DNA of 64,000 bases. Source: a virus. Location of the stretch: the IMG/VR virus record IMGVR_UViG_3300035145_002457, positions 20,587 to 84,586 of that record; one strand, given 5' to 3'. Of the stretch, positions 9,846-19,267 are shown one piece after another. Every line of letters starts with the position of its first letter. The first letter of the stretch is position 1. The position numbers and the translations under genes were made by a program. Under the pieces are notes generated by a model. The model had not been told where the DNA came from. It searched no databases and saw only the letters and a program-made list of their open reading frames with translations.

Positions 9846-12236
9846 ATGTCATATACTATAAATTTTACAAATAGTGCTGATAAAGATCCGATAGTTATTG
9901 AAGACGGCACTATAAACAGATCTACAAGCATTGGGTTTCCAGGAAGAAGTAGCACAGGTTACGGACAAGTAATTGCAGAAGACCTACTCCATTTATTAGA
10001 AAATTTTGCAAGTCCTACAGAACCTAGTAATGCTGTTGAAGGACAGTTGTGGTATAATAGTTCTAGCGGTCAATTACTAGTATATGATGGAACAATATGG
10101 GTACCATCAGGCGGACTTAAGAAAAGCACTACACAACCGGATACAACAGAAGCAGTTGATGGAGATTTATGGGTAAACATTGACTCTCAACAATTATATT
10201 TGTTTTCAGGATCAAACTGGGTTTTAGTAGGTCCTGAATTTAGCCAAGGTCTAACAACAGGTACTAGACCTGCGACAATTACAGGTCAAGATAACGTAGA
10301 CTATACTGTAATACAAATTGAAGTGAATGCAAACGTTGTTGGAATAATTGCTTTCAACGAATTTACTCCTAAGGCAACTGTATCAGGATTTACAACAATT
10401 AAACCAGGTATAAACTTAGCCAATAGAGACACCGATGGTGATGGAATAAACAATGTAAAATTTTATGGTATTGCTGAACGTGCTGAAAATTTAATTATAA
10501 ACGACTTACCAGTTCCTGCGGCAAACTTTTTAAGAGGTGATGCTGAATCAACTACAACTTTTCCTATAAACATTCAAAATAATACAGGATTAAGTTACGG
10601 AATAAACGGTGAACTTAATATTGGTATTGAAGGTAGTGCAGGTGTTATACAACATAACATTGAAGGTTCTAACATTGACATGCGTGTAAGAAACGCAGGG
10701 TCTAGTAACACAGTATTAAGAGTTGATTCAAGTTTGAGAGTAGGAATAAACAACGAAGCTCCAGATGAAGCATTAGATATTACAGGAAATGTTCTTGCAA
10801 GTGGAACAATCAAAACAAATGATGTTACTGAAAGTTCTAACATTGGTAACGGTAGTATTGTTGCAAAAGGCGGCGTTGGTGTAGCAAAAAGTTTAAATGT
10901 TGGCGAAAACATAACTGTACAAAAAGGTATTACTTTAGGTAATAATAACCTTACTGTTGATTCAGCAGATAGTGATCTTATAATGCCAGATCTTAACAAC
11001 ACAAGAAACATTGGTAGTTCTGCTAATAAATGGCGTAAAATTTATGCAACAACATTTATTGGAAACTTAGAAGGTGAAGTATTAGGTAACATCACAGGTA
11101 AAGCAGGTAGAGCTGATAAGCTAACAAGTTCAACTACTTTTAGATTAACTGGTGATGTTGAAACTGTTGAACAAGTTTTTGACGGACAAGACGGAGGTAG
11201 TTTAAAAGAATTTGATCTTAGTATTAAAAACACTATCATTTCAAGCAAAACACAAGTTACTGATAGTTTGTCCAACGATGAATTCATTATTGATAGAATA
11301 AGTGGACAAAGCACAGGACTTCGCAGAATAAGTAGACAAACATTATTCCAAAATATTTCAGGATTAACACCTATTGGTAGTATTATGCCATATGCAGGTA
11401 ACGTAGAACCTACAGGATGGAAATTTTGTAATGGACAAGAATTAAGCACAGGTACATATAATACATTATTTCAATTGTTAGGTTACAATTATAAACCGCA
11501 AGGCGATGTTTCCCCCGGACAATTTGGACTACCAGATCTAAGAGGTAGATTTCCATTAGGTAGTTTAACTATGGGCGGCACAAATCCGCCAGTTGCTGAA
11601 CCTAACATAGCAACAGTTACTGGTACTATATCTGGACCAACTGTGACAGCTTTTGATGCTTTTAGTATCAATGGCACAACTATTAATTTAACTGGCACTG
11701 ATCTTGCAAGTGTTATAACAGATATCACAAATGCAAATATAACTGGTATATCTGCATCAAACAATGGTAACAACCAATTACAAATCACAGGTACTAATGT
11801 AAATATTGTACTAGTAGATGTAGCAAATACACCATTAGCTGATTTAGGACTTTTAGCTGGCACAACTATAACAGTAAAAAGTGCTGATACTAGAGCAAGA
11901 GGCGGTAATACAACTGTACTTGGTGCTGTAGACGGATCAGATGATGTTACAATTAATTTAGAAAACTTACCTGAACACGAACACGATTTAAAAGCACAAA
12001 ACGGTGTGCAGTTTAGTGCTATAAGAGCAGTTGATGGTAGAGGCGGAGACTTGCCTAGCGATGCACAAACTAGTAGTATTCAAACTGGTGCAGACAAAGT
12101 TTCACAGACAATTAACAAAAGTGGAGGTGTTGATATTCCTGCAGGAAGTTCATTTAGTGCAGTAGGTGAATCAATGGATATTATGAATCCATACCAAACT
12201 ATAAATTACATTATATATACTGGAGTAGTAGCATGA
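9846..12236 (+). CDS. Tail fibre with tail-collar tip domain (796 aa)
   Basis: Residues 1-200 hold a module shared with the next two genes: a start of the type MSYTIN, an IxDGTI motif, LLENFA, then G-LWY and a second DLWVN-YxFSGSNWVLVGP repeat. The middle is a beta-helical shaft with GNITGKAGRAD-like repeats. The C-terminal third contains a phage tail collar domain: G-IMPYAG, P-GW-FCNGQ, LG-NYKPQ and LPDLRGRFPLG around residues 510-575, interrupted by a Thr/Gly/Asn-rich insertion, and ends with a Met-Asn-Pro-Tyr-Gln segment typical of collar tips. It should bind the host receptor as a trimer. The last codons overlap the next gene by ATGA, so the two fibres are translationally coupled. Confidence 0.88.
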   Translation: MSYTINFTNSADKDPIVIEDGTINRSTSIGFPGRSSTGYGQVIAEDLLHLLENFASPTEPSNAVEGQLWYNSSSGQLLVYDGTIWVPSGGLKKSTTQPDTTEAVDGDLWVNIDSQQLYLFSGSNWVLVGPEFSQGLTTGTRPATITGQDNVDYTVIQIEVNANVVGIIAFNEFTPKATVSGFTTIKPGINLANRDTDGDGINNVKFYGIAERAENLIINDLPVPAANFLRGDAESTTTFPINIQNNTGLSYGINGELNIGIEGSAGVIQHNIEGSNIDMRVRNAGSSNTVLRVDSSLRVGINNEAPDEALDITGNVLASGTIKTNDVTESSNIGNGSIVAKGGVGVAKSLNVGENITVQKGITLGNNNLTVDSADSDLIMPDLNNTRNIGSSANKWRKIYATTFIGNLEGEVLGNITGKAGRADKLTSSTTFRLTGDVETVEQVFDGQDGGSLKEFDLSIKNTIISSKTQVTDSLSNDEFIIDRISGQSTGLRRISRQTLFQNISGLTPIGSIMPYAGNVEPTGWKFCNGQELSTGTYNTLFQLLGYNYKPQGDVSPGQFGLPDLRGRFPLGSLTMGGTNPPVAEPNIATVTGTISGPTVTAFDAFSINGTTINLTGTDLASVITDITNANITGISASNNGNNQLQITGTNVNIVLVDVANTPLADLGLLAGTTITVKSADTRARGGNTTVLGAVDGSDDVTINLENLPEHEHDLKAQNGVQFSAIRAVDGRGGDLPSDAQTSSIQTGADKVSQTINKSGGVDIPAGSSFSAVGESMDIMNPYQTINYIIYTGVVA

Positions 12237-14155
12237 GTTATAAACTGAATAAAACAGATGGATCTTTGCTTGTTGAACTACAAGACGGTATAATTGATGA
12301 TACTAGTTCAGACCTAACACTTGTTGGAAGAAATTACAAAGGATTTGGAGAATTTCTAAACGAAAATTATATTAAATTATTAGAAAATTTTGCAAGCTCA
12401 TCAGCACCATCAAATCCTATCATGGGACAATTATGGTATGATAAAACCAGCCAACGATTAAAAATTTACAATGGCGAAGCATTCCGTGTTGCAGGCGGAC
12501 CTGTAATAAGTGCTACACAGCCAAATATGATAGCAGGCGATCTATGGATTGATAACGATCAAAATAAACTTTACTTTTTTGATGGCACAGATGTAGTCCT
12601 TGTAGGACCAAATTACAGCAGTACGCAAGGTAAAACAACCTACGAAGCAGTTACTATGGTTGACACTTCAGGACAAACTAGAGCAGTTCTTGCTCAATAT
12701 TTGCAAGGTACATTAGTTGGTATACACAGTAAAAATGAATTTACTCCTCGAAATGAAGATGTCTTGCTTCCTTATGCGGCTGGTAGAGTAATTAAAGTAG
12801 GATTCAATCCGCTATACAAAACAGACAACGGAGATAATATTGCATATCGTTGGCATGGTATTGCAGAAACAGCAGAAAACCTAATAGACGGAACAGGAAA
12901 TAATTATTCGCCTACAGATTTTGTAAGGACTAACGAAAGAAATAGTCAAAATTTGATTGTTGACCAAACAATGGACGGCGGATTGTTTGTCAAAGGAGAA
13001 ACAGGATTAAAAGTTGGTTACGGAGATACACAATACGGTGTATTTAAAGTTTTAAGCACAGATACAAAAACAGTGATAGATGTGGTACAACAAAATAAAG
13101 ATTTTGCTATTAGACGTAAAGTTGGAAACGACCAAATTGAATTTTTCACTTTTGATGCAACTAACAGCAAAATAGGTTTGTTTCAAACTACACCAACTGT
13201 AGAATTAGATGTCCTAGGCGACGGAAAATTTTCAGGAGATTTAACAGTTGAAGGAAACCTTTCTATAACTGGTACTACATTTGCTGTTGACACAGAACAA
13301 ATGCGTATCAAAGATCCTCAAATTAATTTAGGTGTATCAGAAGATTCAACAGAACTTACAGATGCACAAGTCGACGGCGGCGGATTTGTTATTAATAGTT
13401 TAAATGGTAGTAAAGATTTTATTTGGCGTAGTGCTACAGGCAATTTTACAAGTAATCAAAATATTGACCTTGAGTTAGGAAAGTCATATAGAATAAACAA
13501 TAACAATGTTTTAACTGCCAACACATTAGGAAGCGGAGTAATAAACAGTTCGTTAACTAGTGTAGGAACATTAGGCACATTAACTGTATCCGGAAATGCG
13601 GCAGTAGGTAGCATTAGTTCACCAGGAGCATTAAATATTAGTTCAACTGGTGATATAACAATAAATTCTCAAAAAATTACAGGCGTTTCTGATCCAACTG
13701 TTGCCGCTGATGTTGCAAACAAAGGATATGTTGATAATACTGTTGCTATAGAAAATATTGCGTTTGCACTTGATATTACAGGTTTTTCAACACCTGATCC
13801 AGCAGGAACAGCAAGCGGTCCGATAACAGATGTTAAGAATGTTCTTGATAGTATCTATCCTGCAGGAGCAGATGCAAACGGCAAACAGGCAAAAATACAT
13901 TGTACTTCATATGCCTCTGCAACAGTAAGTGGAATTATTATTTCTGTAGGTACTTCACCAGATGCAACAAAGACATTACAAAAATCTAGTATTGCAGTTG
14001 ACTCTGCAGGTACTCAAAACCAAACAGTAATACAGGATATTACTGCAACAAACACTGCTTCAGGTACAGTATCACTTACTCCTGGCAGATACACAATGAC
14101 ATTCACAATAACAGGGGGCGTGTGGACGCACAATAGCACAGTAGCATATCCGTAA
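12233..14155 (+). CDS. Tail fibre, second paralogue (640 aa)
   Basis: The first ~190 residues repeat the attachment module of the upstream fibre (IIDD, LVGRNYKGFGE, LLENFA, MGQLWYD, GDLWID, LYFFDG, VLVGPNY). A shaft with G-LTVEGNLSITGT-like repeats follows near residues 330-350. The tip has no collar domain; the last ~130 residues form a separate beta-rich unit rich in Thr, Ser and Ala. This is probably a distinct receptor-binding tip or a proximal fibre segment on the same base. It starts inside the stop of the previous gene (ATGA), so it is likely transcribed and translated with it. Confidence 0.85.
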   Translation: MSYKLNKTDGSLLVELQDGIIDDTSSDLTLVGRNYKGFGEFLNENYIKLLENFASSSAPSNPIMGQLWYDKTSQRLKIYNGEAFRVAGGPVISATQPNMIAGDLWIDNDQNKLYFFDGTDVVLVGPNYSSTQGKTTYEAVTMVDTSGQTRAVLAQYLQGTLVGIHSKNEFTPRNEDVLLPYAAGRVIKVGFNPLYKTDNGDNIAYRWHGIAETAENLIDGTGNNYSPTDFVRTNERNSQNLIVDQTMDGGLFVKGETGLKVGYGDTQYGVFKVLSTDTKTVIDVVQQNKDFAIRRKVGNDQIEFFTFDATNSKIGLFQTTPTVELDVLGDGKFSGDLTVEGNLSITGTTFAVDTEQMRIKDPQINLGVSEDSTELTDAQVDGGGFVINSLNGSKDFIWRSATGNFTSNQNIDLELGKSYRINNNNVLTANTLGSGVINSSLTSVGTLGTLTVSGNAAVGSISSPGALNISSTGDITINSQKITGVSDPTVAADVANKGYVDNTVAIENIAFALDITGFSTPDPAGTASGPITDVKNVLDSIYPAGADANGKQAKIHCTSYASATVSGIIISVGTSPDATKTLQKSSIAVDSAGTQNQTVIQDITATNTASGTVSLTPGRYTMTFTITGGVWTHNSTVAYP

Positions 14156-14161
14156 GGATAT

Positions 14162-14169
14162 GATAAATA
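14162..14169 (+). promoter_or_regulatory. T4-type late promoter box GATAAATA
   Basis: GATAAATA in the 35-base gap between the second and third tail fibre genes, 21 bases before the ATG at 14191. It fits the NATAAATA late box and the position of the boxes at 9197 and 15695. Confidence 0.65.
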
Positions 14170-14190
14170 CTTGCAACAAGGGGTTTATAA

Positions 14191-15699
14191 ATGGCGTATA
14201 CAATTAACAAATATGATACTACCCAGCTTACAGTAGTTCAAGACGGTACTATTGACCAAACTACCGACATAAAACTTGTTGGTAAAAACTATGCAGGGTA
14301 TGGTGAAATACAAAACGAAAATTTTGTATTTTTATTAGAAAACTTTGCTGGCGCAAATCAACCACCAAGGGCAATAAGAGGCCAAGTTTGGTTTGATAGT
14401 GCAAACAGCAAATTGAAGTTTTATGATGGTGATAAATGGCGTACAACAGGAGGTGCAGAAATTAGTGCATCTGCTCCTGCAGGTTTATCAACTGGTGATT
14501 TTTGGTGGGACACAACAAACCAACAGCTATATGCATACAACGGAACAGACTTTGTACTAGTAGGACCCCAAGATGCTGGATCAGGCATTACACAGATGCA
14601 AAGTAAAACAGTACGTGATGTAGGCAGTGTAAGTAGAAGTGTTATTGCCGCAACAGTAAACGACGAAGTCATATTTATTATAAGCCCAGTAGAATTTACA
14701 ATTGACAGTACAGACGCAGAAAACGCTATTTCGGGATTTGATGTAGTAAGACAGGGTGTAACACTTAAAAATACGCAAAGTGCTACAGCAGGTGTAACAA
14801 GCACAGATCACCAATTCCATGGTACTGCCTCAAATGCTTTAAGATTAGGCGGCGTAGAAGCAAGTAGTTTTGTTAGAGCAAGTGTTGGTACTCCTACAGT
14901 ATTCACAGAAATTACAAATTTCCAAACAGATGCAGGTATAGCAATTGGTGCTGGACTAGATTTAAAACTGTTTATTGAAAACGATAACGAAGGCGTTATT
15001 CAAAACTCGCAAGGTGATGAAATTAAATTCCGCGTAAAAGAATCAGGCGGAGCCAGTGTAAATGTAGTAGATATACGTCCTGGTGCAGTATTACCAGGAA
15101 TTCAAAGCACTGGTCCAACCGTTTACAAATCAATTGATTTAGGATCTTCGGCGGCCGCATTTAACGACATACATGCAGGAAACATTTACGGAACTTCGGA
15201 AAAAGCATCGGCACTTATAGTAGGTGGTAATGCAAGAAATGGCTCAGTTGATAGCAGTGGCACAGGTACAGGAAATACTGTTGCTGTTAGAGATGGATCT
15301 GGTAACTTAAATGCAGTTTTATTCCAAGGTACTGCTACAAGTGCAAGGTATGCAGACTTAGCTGAAAAGTATACAACCGATCAAGAATACCCTGTCGGCA
15401 CAGCAATGTGTGTAGGTGGCGATGAAGAAACAACAGCATGTAGAGCAAGTTGCATGTGTATAGGTGTTATATCAGCAGAACCAGCATACTTAATGAACAG
15501 TGATGCAGAAGGACAAGCAATTGGACTTAAAGGTCGTGTTCCTGTAAGAGTAAAAGGAACAGTGAAAAAAGGCGATCCAATTTACGCATGGGCAGATGGT
15601 ATTTGCTCAACAGTTGCAACAAGCGCACTTGTTGGTGTTGCATTAGAAGCAAGCGATTCAGAAGAAGAAAAATTAATAGAGTGTGTACTTAAGGTATAA
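14191..15699 (+). CDS. Tail fibre, third paralogue (502 aa)
   Basis: The N-terminal ~190 residues are the same attachment module as in the two preceding fibres (QDGTIDQTT, LVGKNYAGYGE, LLENFA, GQVWFD, GDFWWD, LYAYNGTDFVLVGP). The shaft is short. The C-terminal ~130 residues begin with SARYADLAEKY and continue with YPVGTAMCVGGDEE and GRVPVRVKG; this resembles the G2-type intramolecular chaperone or autoprocessing endings of some phage fibres, and of marine T4-like fibres in particular (from memory). Four Cys lie close together near residues 405-421, unusual in a tail fibre. It has its own late box at 14162. Confidence 0.85.
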   Translation: MAYTINKYDTTQLTVVQDGTIDQTTDIKLVGKNYAGYGEIQNENFVFLLENFAGANQPPRAIRGQVWFDSANSKLKFYDGDKWRTTGGAEISASAPAGLSTGDFWWDTTNQQLYAYNGTDFVLVGPQDAGSGITQMQSKTVRDVGSVSRSVIAATVNDEVIFIISPVEFTIDSTDAENAISGFDVVRQGVTLKNTQSATAGVTSTDHQFHGTASNALRLGGVEASSFVRASVGTPTVFTEITNFQTDAGIAIGAGLDLKLFIENDNEGVIQNSQGDEIKFRVKESGGASVNVVDIRPGAVLPGIQSTGPTVYKSIDLGSSAAAFNDIHAGNIYGTSEKASALIVGGNARNGSVDSSGTGTGNTVAVRDGSGNLNAVLFQGTATSARYADLAEKYTTDQEYPVGTAMCVGGDEETTACRASCMCIGVISAEPAYLMNSDAEGQAIGLKGRVPVRVKGTVKKGDPIYAWADGICSTVATSALVGVALEASDSEEEKLIECVLKV

Positions 15700-15702
15700 A
15701 TA
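15695..15702 (+). promoter_or_regulatory. T4-type late promoter box TATAAATA
   Basis: A perfect TATAAATA overlaps the stop codon of the third tail fibre and lies 27 bases before the next ATG. It continues into ACTACGTA, an extension also found in inverted orientation at 51657-51670. Confidence 0.75.
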
Positions 15703-15728
15703 ACTACGTACTTTAAAAAGGATAGAAA

Positions 15729-16652
15729 ATGGCAGTAACAGTCGGACAAACCATAGGGGAAACAGAATATACTACATTACGTAGTACAATGCAGACAGTA
15801 ATGGGAACACCTTCCGGTACAGGAACTGGGGCGGCAGGATATTTGCAAACAACTACTGCACCTTCAGTTAGTCCAGGAGACACTATTACAGCCGCACAGT
15901 GGAACGCACTTAAAGAAGATATTTCAAAAGCATACACACACCAAGTAGGATCAGCACCAAGCGGACCAGCACTGGTGACTGTTGATACTGACACTGGCAT
16001 TACAGCTCAAATACATAATGATTACGAAACTGTAGCAAACTTTATTTCAAATGCTTCTAATAGATTTTTATTAGCGGCAGGACAAAGCACAACAACATCT
16101 GCTAGATCAAGAACAGCAACAAACTGGAATGGCACAATTATACACGATGTAACGTTTACTTGGACTAACGAAAATAATGCCAAAGCATTTTTTAACGCTG
16201 GCGGCGTAATTAGATGTTCGTCAACCCTTTCATACACAGGTAGTGAAGCAAAAACCCTACAATGGAAAAACATGCTTTCAGATTCTAGTGTTATTGGTAT
16301 TAATTATGTAGACGGTTACAAGTACACAGGTACATCGGGTACTATTGATAATAATGATGGATACTACGATTTAACTACAACAGCATCTAACATTTATACA
16401 CAAGATAATGCCGCAAACCCATATTCAGAAAACAGGTACAAAGTAGAAGCTCGAAAAATTACTAACGGATTGCGTGTTAGAATGATTTACGAAGACAATG
16501 ATGCAGGTGATAAAACTGGAACAGGACCGGCTGTTGACGAAAATGTTCAAGGCACGTTGACAAGCGAATTTTCATATATTCGTGCTACAGGATCTAATGT
16601 TTCTGTAAATGCACCATCAATTGGCACAGGCGCAACAAATACTTTCACATAA
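15729..16652 (+). CDS. Fibre-like virion protein (307 aa)
   Basis: The protein opens with a helical segment containing T-GE-EY-TLR-TM-TVMG, followed by a GTGTGAAGY glycine stretch and the TITAAQWN motif near residue 56, which recurs in short structural proteins of marine T4-like phages (from memory). The remainder is beta-rich with no enzymatic motif. It stands directly behind a perfect late box and is the last gene of the structural block. A minor fibre or accessory virion protein is most likely. Four bases after its stop, the strong promoter of the accessory region begins. Confidence 0.65.
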   Translation: MAVTVGQTIGETEYTTLRSTMQTVMGTPSGTGTGAAGYLQTTTAPSVSPGDTITAAQWNALKEDISKAYTHQVGSAPSGPALVTVDTDTGITAQIHNDYETVANFISNASNRFLLAAGQSTTTSARSRTATNWNGTIIHDVTFTWTNENNAKAFFNAGGVIRCSSTLSYTGSEAKTLQWKNMLSDSSVIGINYVDGYKYTGTSGTIDNNDGYYDLTTTASNIYTQDNAANPYSENRYKVEARKITNGLRVRMIYEDNDAGDKTGTGPAVDENVQGTLTSEFSYIRATGSNVSVNAPSIGTGATNTFT

Positions 16653-16655
16653 GAC

Positions 16656-16684
16656 TTGACAAATTGGTAAAATTGTTATATACT
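16656..16684 (+). promoter_or_regulatory. Consensus sigma70-type promoter
   Basis: TTGACA (16656-16661), a 17-base spacer and TATACT (16679-16684), followed by AAGGAG (16699-16704) and ATG at 16710. It is the best promoter seen on the plus strand. It opens the run of tightly packed genes that contains the radical-SAM cluster, and is of a different class from the late boxes upstream. Confidence 0.85.
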
Positions 16685-16709
16685 TTATGCGTATATACAA
16701 GGAGTTCCA

Positions 16710-17057
16710 ATGGACGAAAGACTAGAAAAAGCATTAGAATTTTCTAAATTTGTTGAGACACAAAACAATCAAAAAACTATTTTTTTGAATCAATTCAAAG
16801 AAAATCTAATACACTATACCCATGGACATAAATTTACAGCAACTCAACAGCTGATTACATTTGTATCTGTGATTGTTGAATCAGGAGAAGACACTGCAAT
16901 CATTCTAGATGACAATAACCTACCTGTTCTTATTGAAGATTTAAAAGGCTTTATGAGAGAATTAGTTGGTGTATATGTTTTTGCATCACGAAAATATGCT
17001 AAAGATTACAACGATATCAAGACGCATAGATCAGTTGAAGGGCTAACAAATTTATGA
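16710..17057 (+). CDS. Small conserved-type phage protein (115 aa), first gene of the accessory operon
   Basis: Not assigned to a named family. It is highly charged and mostly helical, starting MDERLEKALEFSKF and ending with RSVEGL; similar small proteins appear to stand near tail fibre genes in other marine T4-like phages (recollection, unverified). There are no Cys pairs, signal peptide or membrane segment. It has a strong Shine-Dalgarno (AAGGAG) and is the first gene behind the consensus promoter, and its stop overlaps the next start. A regulatory, chaperone or adaptor role is possible; the sequence does not decide. Confidence 0.7.
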   Translation: MDERLEKALEFSKFVETQNNQKTIFLNQFKENLIHYTHGHKFTATQQLITFVSVIVESGEDTAIILDDNNLPVLIEDLKGFMRELVGVYVFASRKYAKDYNDIKTHRSVEGLTNL

Positions 17058-17902
17058 CAAATGGTGTATTGCTATTTGCATTCAACAACGAAACTATTGA
17101 TTATGTAAAACAGGCTGTTTACTGTGCTAAACAGATTAAGCGGCATCTTGACTTGCCTGTACAAATAGTAACAAACGCTGTAGATTACATCGAAACAGAA
17201 TTTCCTTTTTATAAAAAATATATAGAACACGTTACTTATTCACCCGCCCCGGTTGGAGCGTCAAAGACTTTTTATGATGGCATTTATCATAATAAAAAAT
17301 TGACCTGGAAAAATAGCCTTCGTGATAGTGCTTATGATTTAACATTATTTGATAAAACACTTGTATTAGATACAGATTTACTTGTAGGTAATAATAAATT
17401 GTTAAAATGTTTTAATACAAATGAAGATTTTATGATTGCCAAAGATTACAATATGGTTAATACTACAAAACAAATTGAAGGATTTGATAGGGTTAGTGAT
17501 AGAACAATTCCAATGTATTGGGCAACCATACTTTATTTTACAAAAAGCAAAACAGCAAAAACGGTTTTTGATTTAGCGTCACACATACGAGAAAATTATA
17601 ATTATTACAGACTTGTTTATGATATACAAGAAAGCAAGTTTCGAAATGATTTTGCATTTAGTATTGCTGTTCATATAATGCGTGGTTTTACAGAAACCAC
17701 AGATTGGCCAATGCGATTACCTACAGACATGTGGGTAAGCACTGATAGAGATGTTTTGTTAGAAAATACTGATGGAACAGCAAGATTACTTGCACAACGC
17801 GATTACGACTATCTTCTAGTAAAACTAAACAATGCCACTTTACATGTTATGAATAAATTTAGTTTGAATAAAGTAATTACTGGAGAATTTGAAAATGAGT
17901 AG
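17054..17902 (+). CDS. Glycosyltransferase-like protein, GT-A fold (282 aa)
   Basis: The N-terminus reads as a Rossmann-like nucleotide-sugar fold: VLLFAFNN, a helix with DYVKQAVYCAKQIKRH, then QIVTNA. A DxD motif, VLDTDLLV, sits at residues 106-108, where GT-A enzymes bind the metal and the UDP/GDP-sugar. The C-terminal half is helical and aromatic. There is no signal peptide, so it would act in the host cytoplasm. It overlaps both neighbours and is followed by a second protein of the same fold. Donor and acceptor are unknown. Confidence 0.65.
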   Translation: MTNGVLLFAFNNETIDYVKQAVYCAKQIKRHLDLPVQIVTNAVDYIETEFPFYKKYIEHVTYSPAPVGASKTFYDGIYHNKKLTWKNSLRDSAYDLTLFDKTLVLDTDLLVGNNKLLKCFNTNEDFMIAKDYNMVNTTKQIEGFDRVSDRTIPMYWATILYFTKSKTAKTVFDLASHIRENYNYYRLVYDIQESKFRNDFAFSIAVHIMRGFTETTDWPMRLPTDMWVSTDRDVLLENTDGTARLLAQRDYDYLLVKLNNATLHVMNKFSLNKVITGEFENE

Positions 17903-18719
17903 AGGGTACTTTGTTGTTGCACAGAATAATGCTAAAACAGATTATGTTAGACAAGCATACGCTCTTGCATTAAGTATATTGGCACAGTCGCCTGATGCTA
18001 ACATTAGCGTCATGACCAACGATGATGTACCTACCAAATATAAAAAGGTTTTTGATCAGGTAATTGATATACCTTGGGGAGATTTATCAGAAGACTCAAA
18101 ATGGAAAATTAACAACAGATGGAAAATATATCATAGAACGCCGTATAGGCAAACAACAGTATTTGATACTGACATGCTAGTTTTAGATAATTTAGATTAT
18201 ACGTGGACTAGTTTACAGCATGTGTCTTACCATTTTACTAAAGATGTACTTACTTACAGGCAAGAACCTGTAACATCACGTTACTATAGGAAAGCATTTG
18301 ATGCAAACAATCTTCCTAATCCATATGTAGCAATGTTTCAGTTCAATAAATCAAATGAAACAAAAGAATTTTTTGTGTTACTAGAAATTATAATGAAAAA
18401 TTGGAAAATTTTTTACAGTAAATATGCACCTAATAGTATGCAAAATTGGTGTAGTGTTGATATGTGTGCCGCTATAGCTCTAAAAATACTTGGTACTGCT
18501 AATATATCTGTAAATAATAACAACATGCTATCTTTTGTTCATTTAAAATCACATGCACAAAATTTGTCTAATCCTTTAATCAAATCCACTGACTTAACGT
18601 GTGATGTTGGAGATACAGGATTATTTTTAAATGGATACAAACAAAAAGGTGTGCTTCATTATGTTGATGATGAATTTTTGACAGATGAAATAATTGACTG
18701 GTTAGAGGAACAAGTGTAA
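17895..18719 (+). CDS. Glycosyltransferase-like protein, GT-A fold, second copy (274 aa)
   Basis: The layout matches the upstream gene: GYFVVAQNN, DYVRQAYALALSI, SVMTNDD and a DxD motif TVFDTDMLVLD at residues 91-93. ATG 17895 was chosen because GGAG at 17882-17885 precedes it at a suitable distance; the frame also offers TTG two codons earlier. The two genes overlap in ATGAGTAG. They look like an old tandem duplication. The substrate is unknown. Confidence 0.65.
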   Translation: MSRGYFVVAQNNAKTDYVRQAYALALSILAQSPDANISVMTNDDVPTKYKKVFDQVIDIPWGDLSEDSKWKINNRWKIYHRTPYRQTTVFDTDMLVLDNLDYTWTSLQHVSYHFTKDVLTYRQEPVTSRYYRKAFDANNLPNPYVAMFQFNKSNETKEFFVLLEIIMKNWKIFYSKYAPNSMQNWCSVDMCAAIALKILGTANISVNNNNMLSFVHLKSHAQNLSNPLIKSTDLTCDVGDTGLFLNGYKQKGVLHYVDDEFLTDEIIDWLEEQV

Positions 18720-19267
18720 TGTTATATGTGCAATATGACGATGATGGAAGAATACTTTCTGTAACCAATGAATATGATCCAGCTATTTCAAGTTTAGAAG
18801 TTGACTTAGAGACTTATGAAGCATTCAGCAACGGAACAAGAATGTTAGCTGAATACCAAGTTGTTGAAGATTATCACCAAAAAGGAAAAATGCATCTTGT
18901 AAATGTAAATGTAGAGCAAGATGGTTATATTGATCAAGAAAAGGGAATTGTGTCAAAAAAAGATATTACAAAAGAAGGTATAATATTTGAACAACTCGAC
19001 AAATGCTGGCACATACACAATCATTTGAGTGGTCCAATACCTACACTAATTAATTTAGGAACAGATTATTTTAGGGAATATTACATAGTAGAAGCACGTA
19101 ATAGATTTGTGCTGTTAGATACTATTGTTATAGACATGAAAGAATTAGTTAACACAGACAAATTAGTTGTACAAGGACACTCTGCAGATAAAGAAGTAAG
19201 TATTGTGTGTTTTGAAAGTAGACTTAGACACAGACACAAGGTAGGAAAACAAAATGCGTATAATTGA
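18719..19267 (+). CDS. Unrecognised protein in the glycosyltransferase block (182 aa)
   Basis: No family recognised. The start, MLYVQYDDDGRILSVTNEYD, is beta-hairpin like. A later segment, HNHLSGPIPTLINLG, has an HNH-like look by chance but lacks the rest of a nuclease motif. The chain is acidic and soluble. It is coupled to both neighbours (TAATG at its start and a 14-base overlap at its end), so it is probably made in fixed ratio with the flanking glycosyltransferase-like proteins and may be a partner or virion-associated protein. Confidence 0.6.
   Translation: MLYVQYDDDGRILSVTNEYDPAISSLEVDLETYEAFSNGTRMLAEYQVVEDYHQKGKMHLVNVNVEQDGYIDQEKGIVSKKDITKEGIIFEQLDKCWHIHNHLSGPIPTLINLGTDYFREYYIVEARNRFVLLDTIVIDMKELVNTDKLVVQGHSADKEVSIVCFESRLRHRHKVGKQNAYN

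Noticed and set aside
10595-11863. Minus-strand frames of 124-138 codons opposite the first tail fibre
   Set aside because: Low-complexity Leu/Pro/Ser translations opposite repeat-rich fibre DNA; no ribosome binding site or family motif.
18983-19040. HNH nuclease in the 18719 protein
   Set aside because: Only the letters HNH occur (in HIHNHLSG); the Cys or His pairs and flanking pattern of HNH nucleases are missing.
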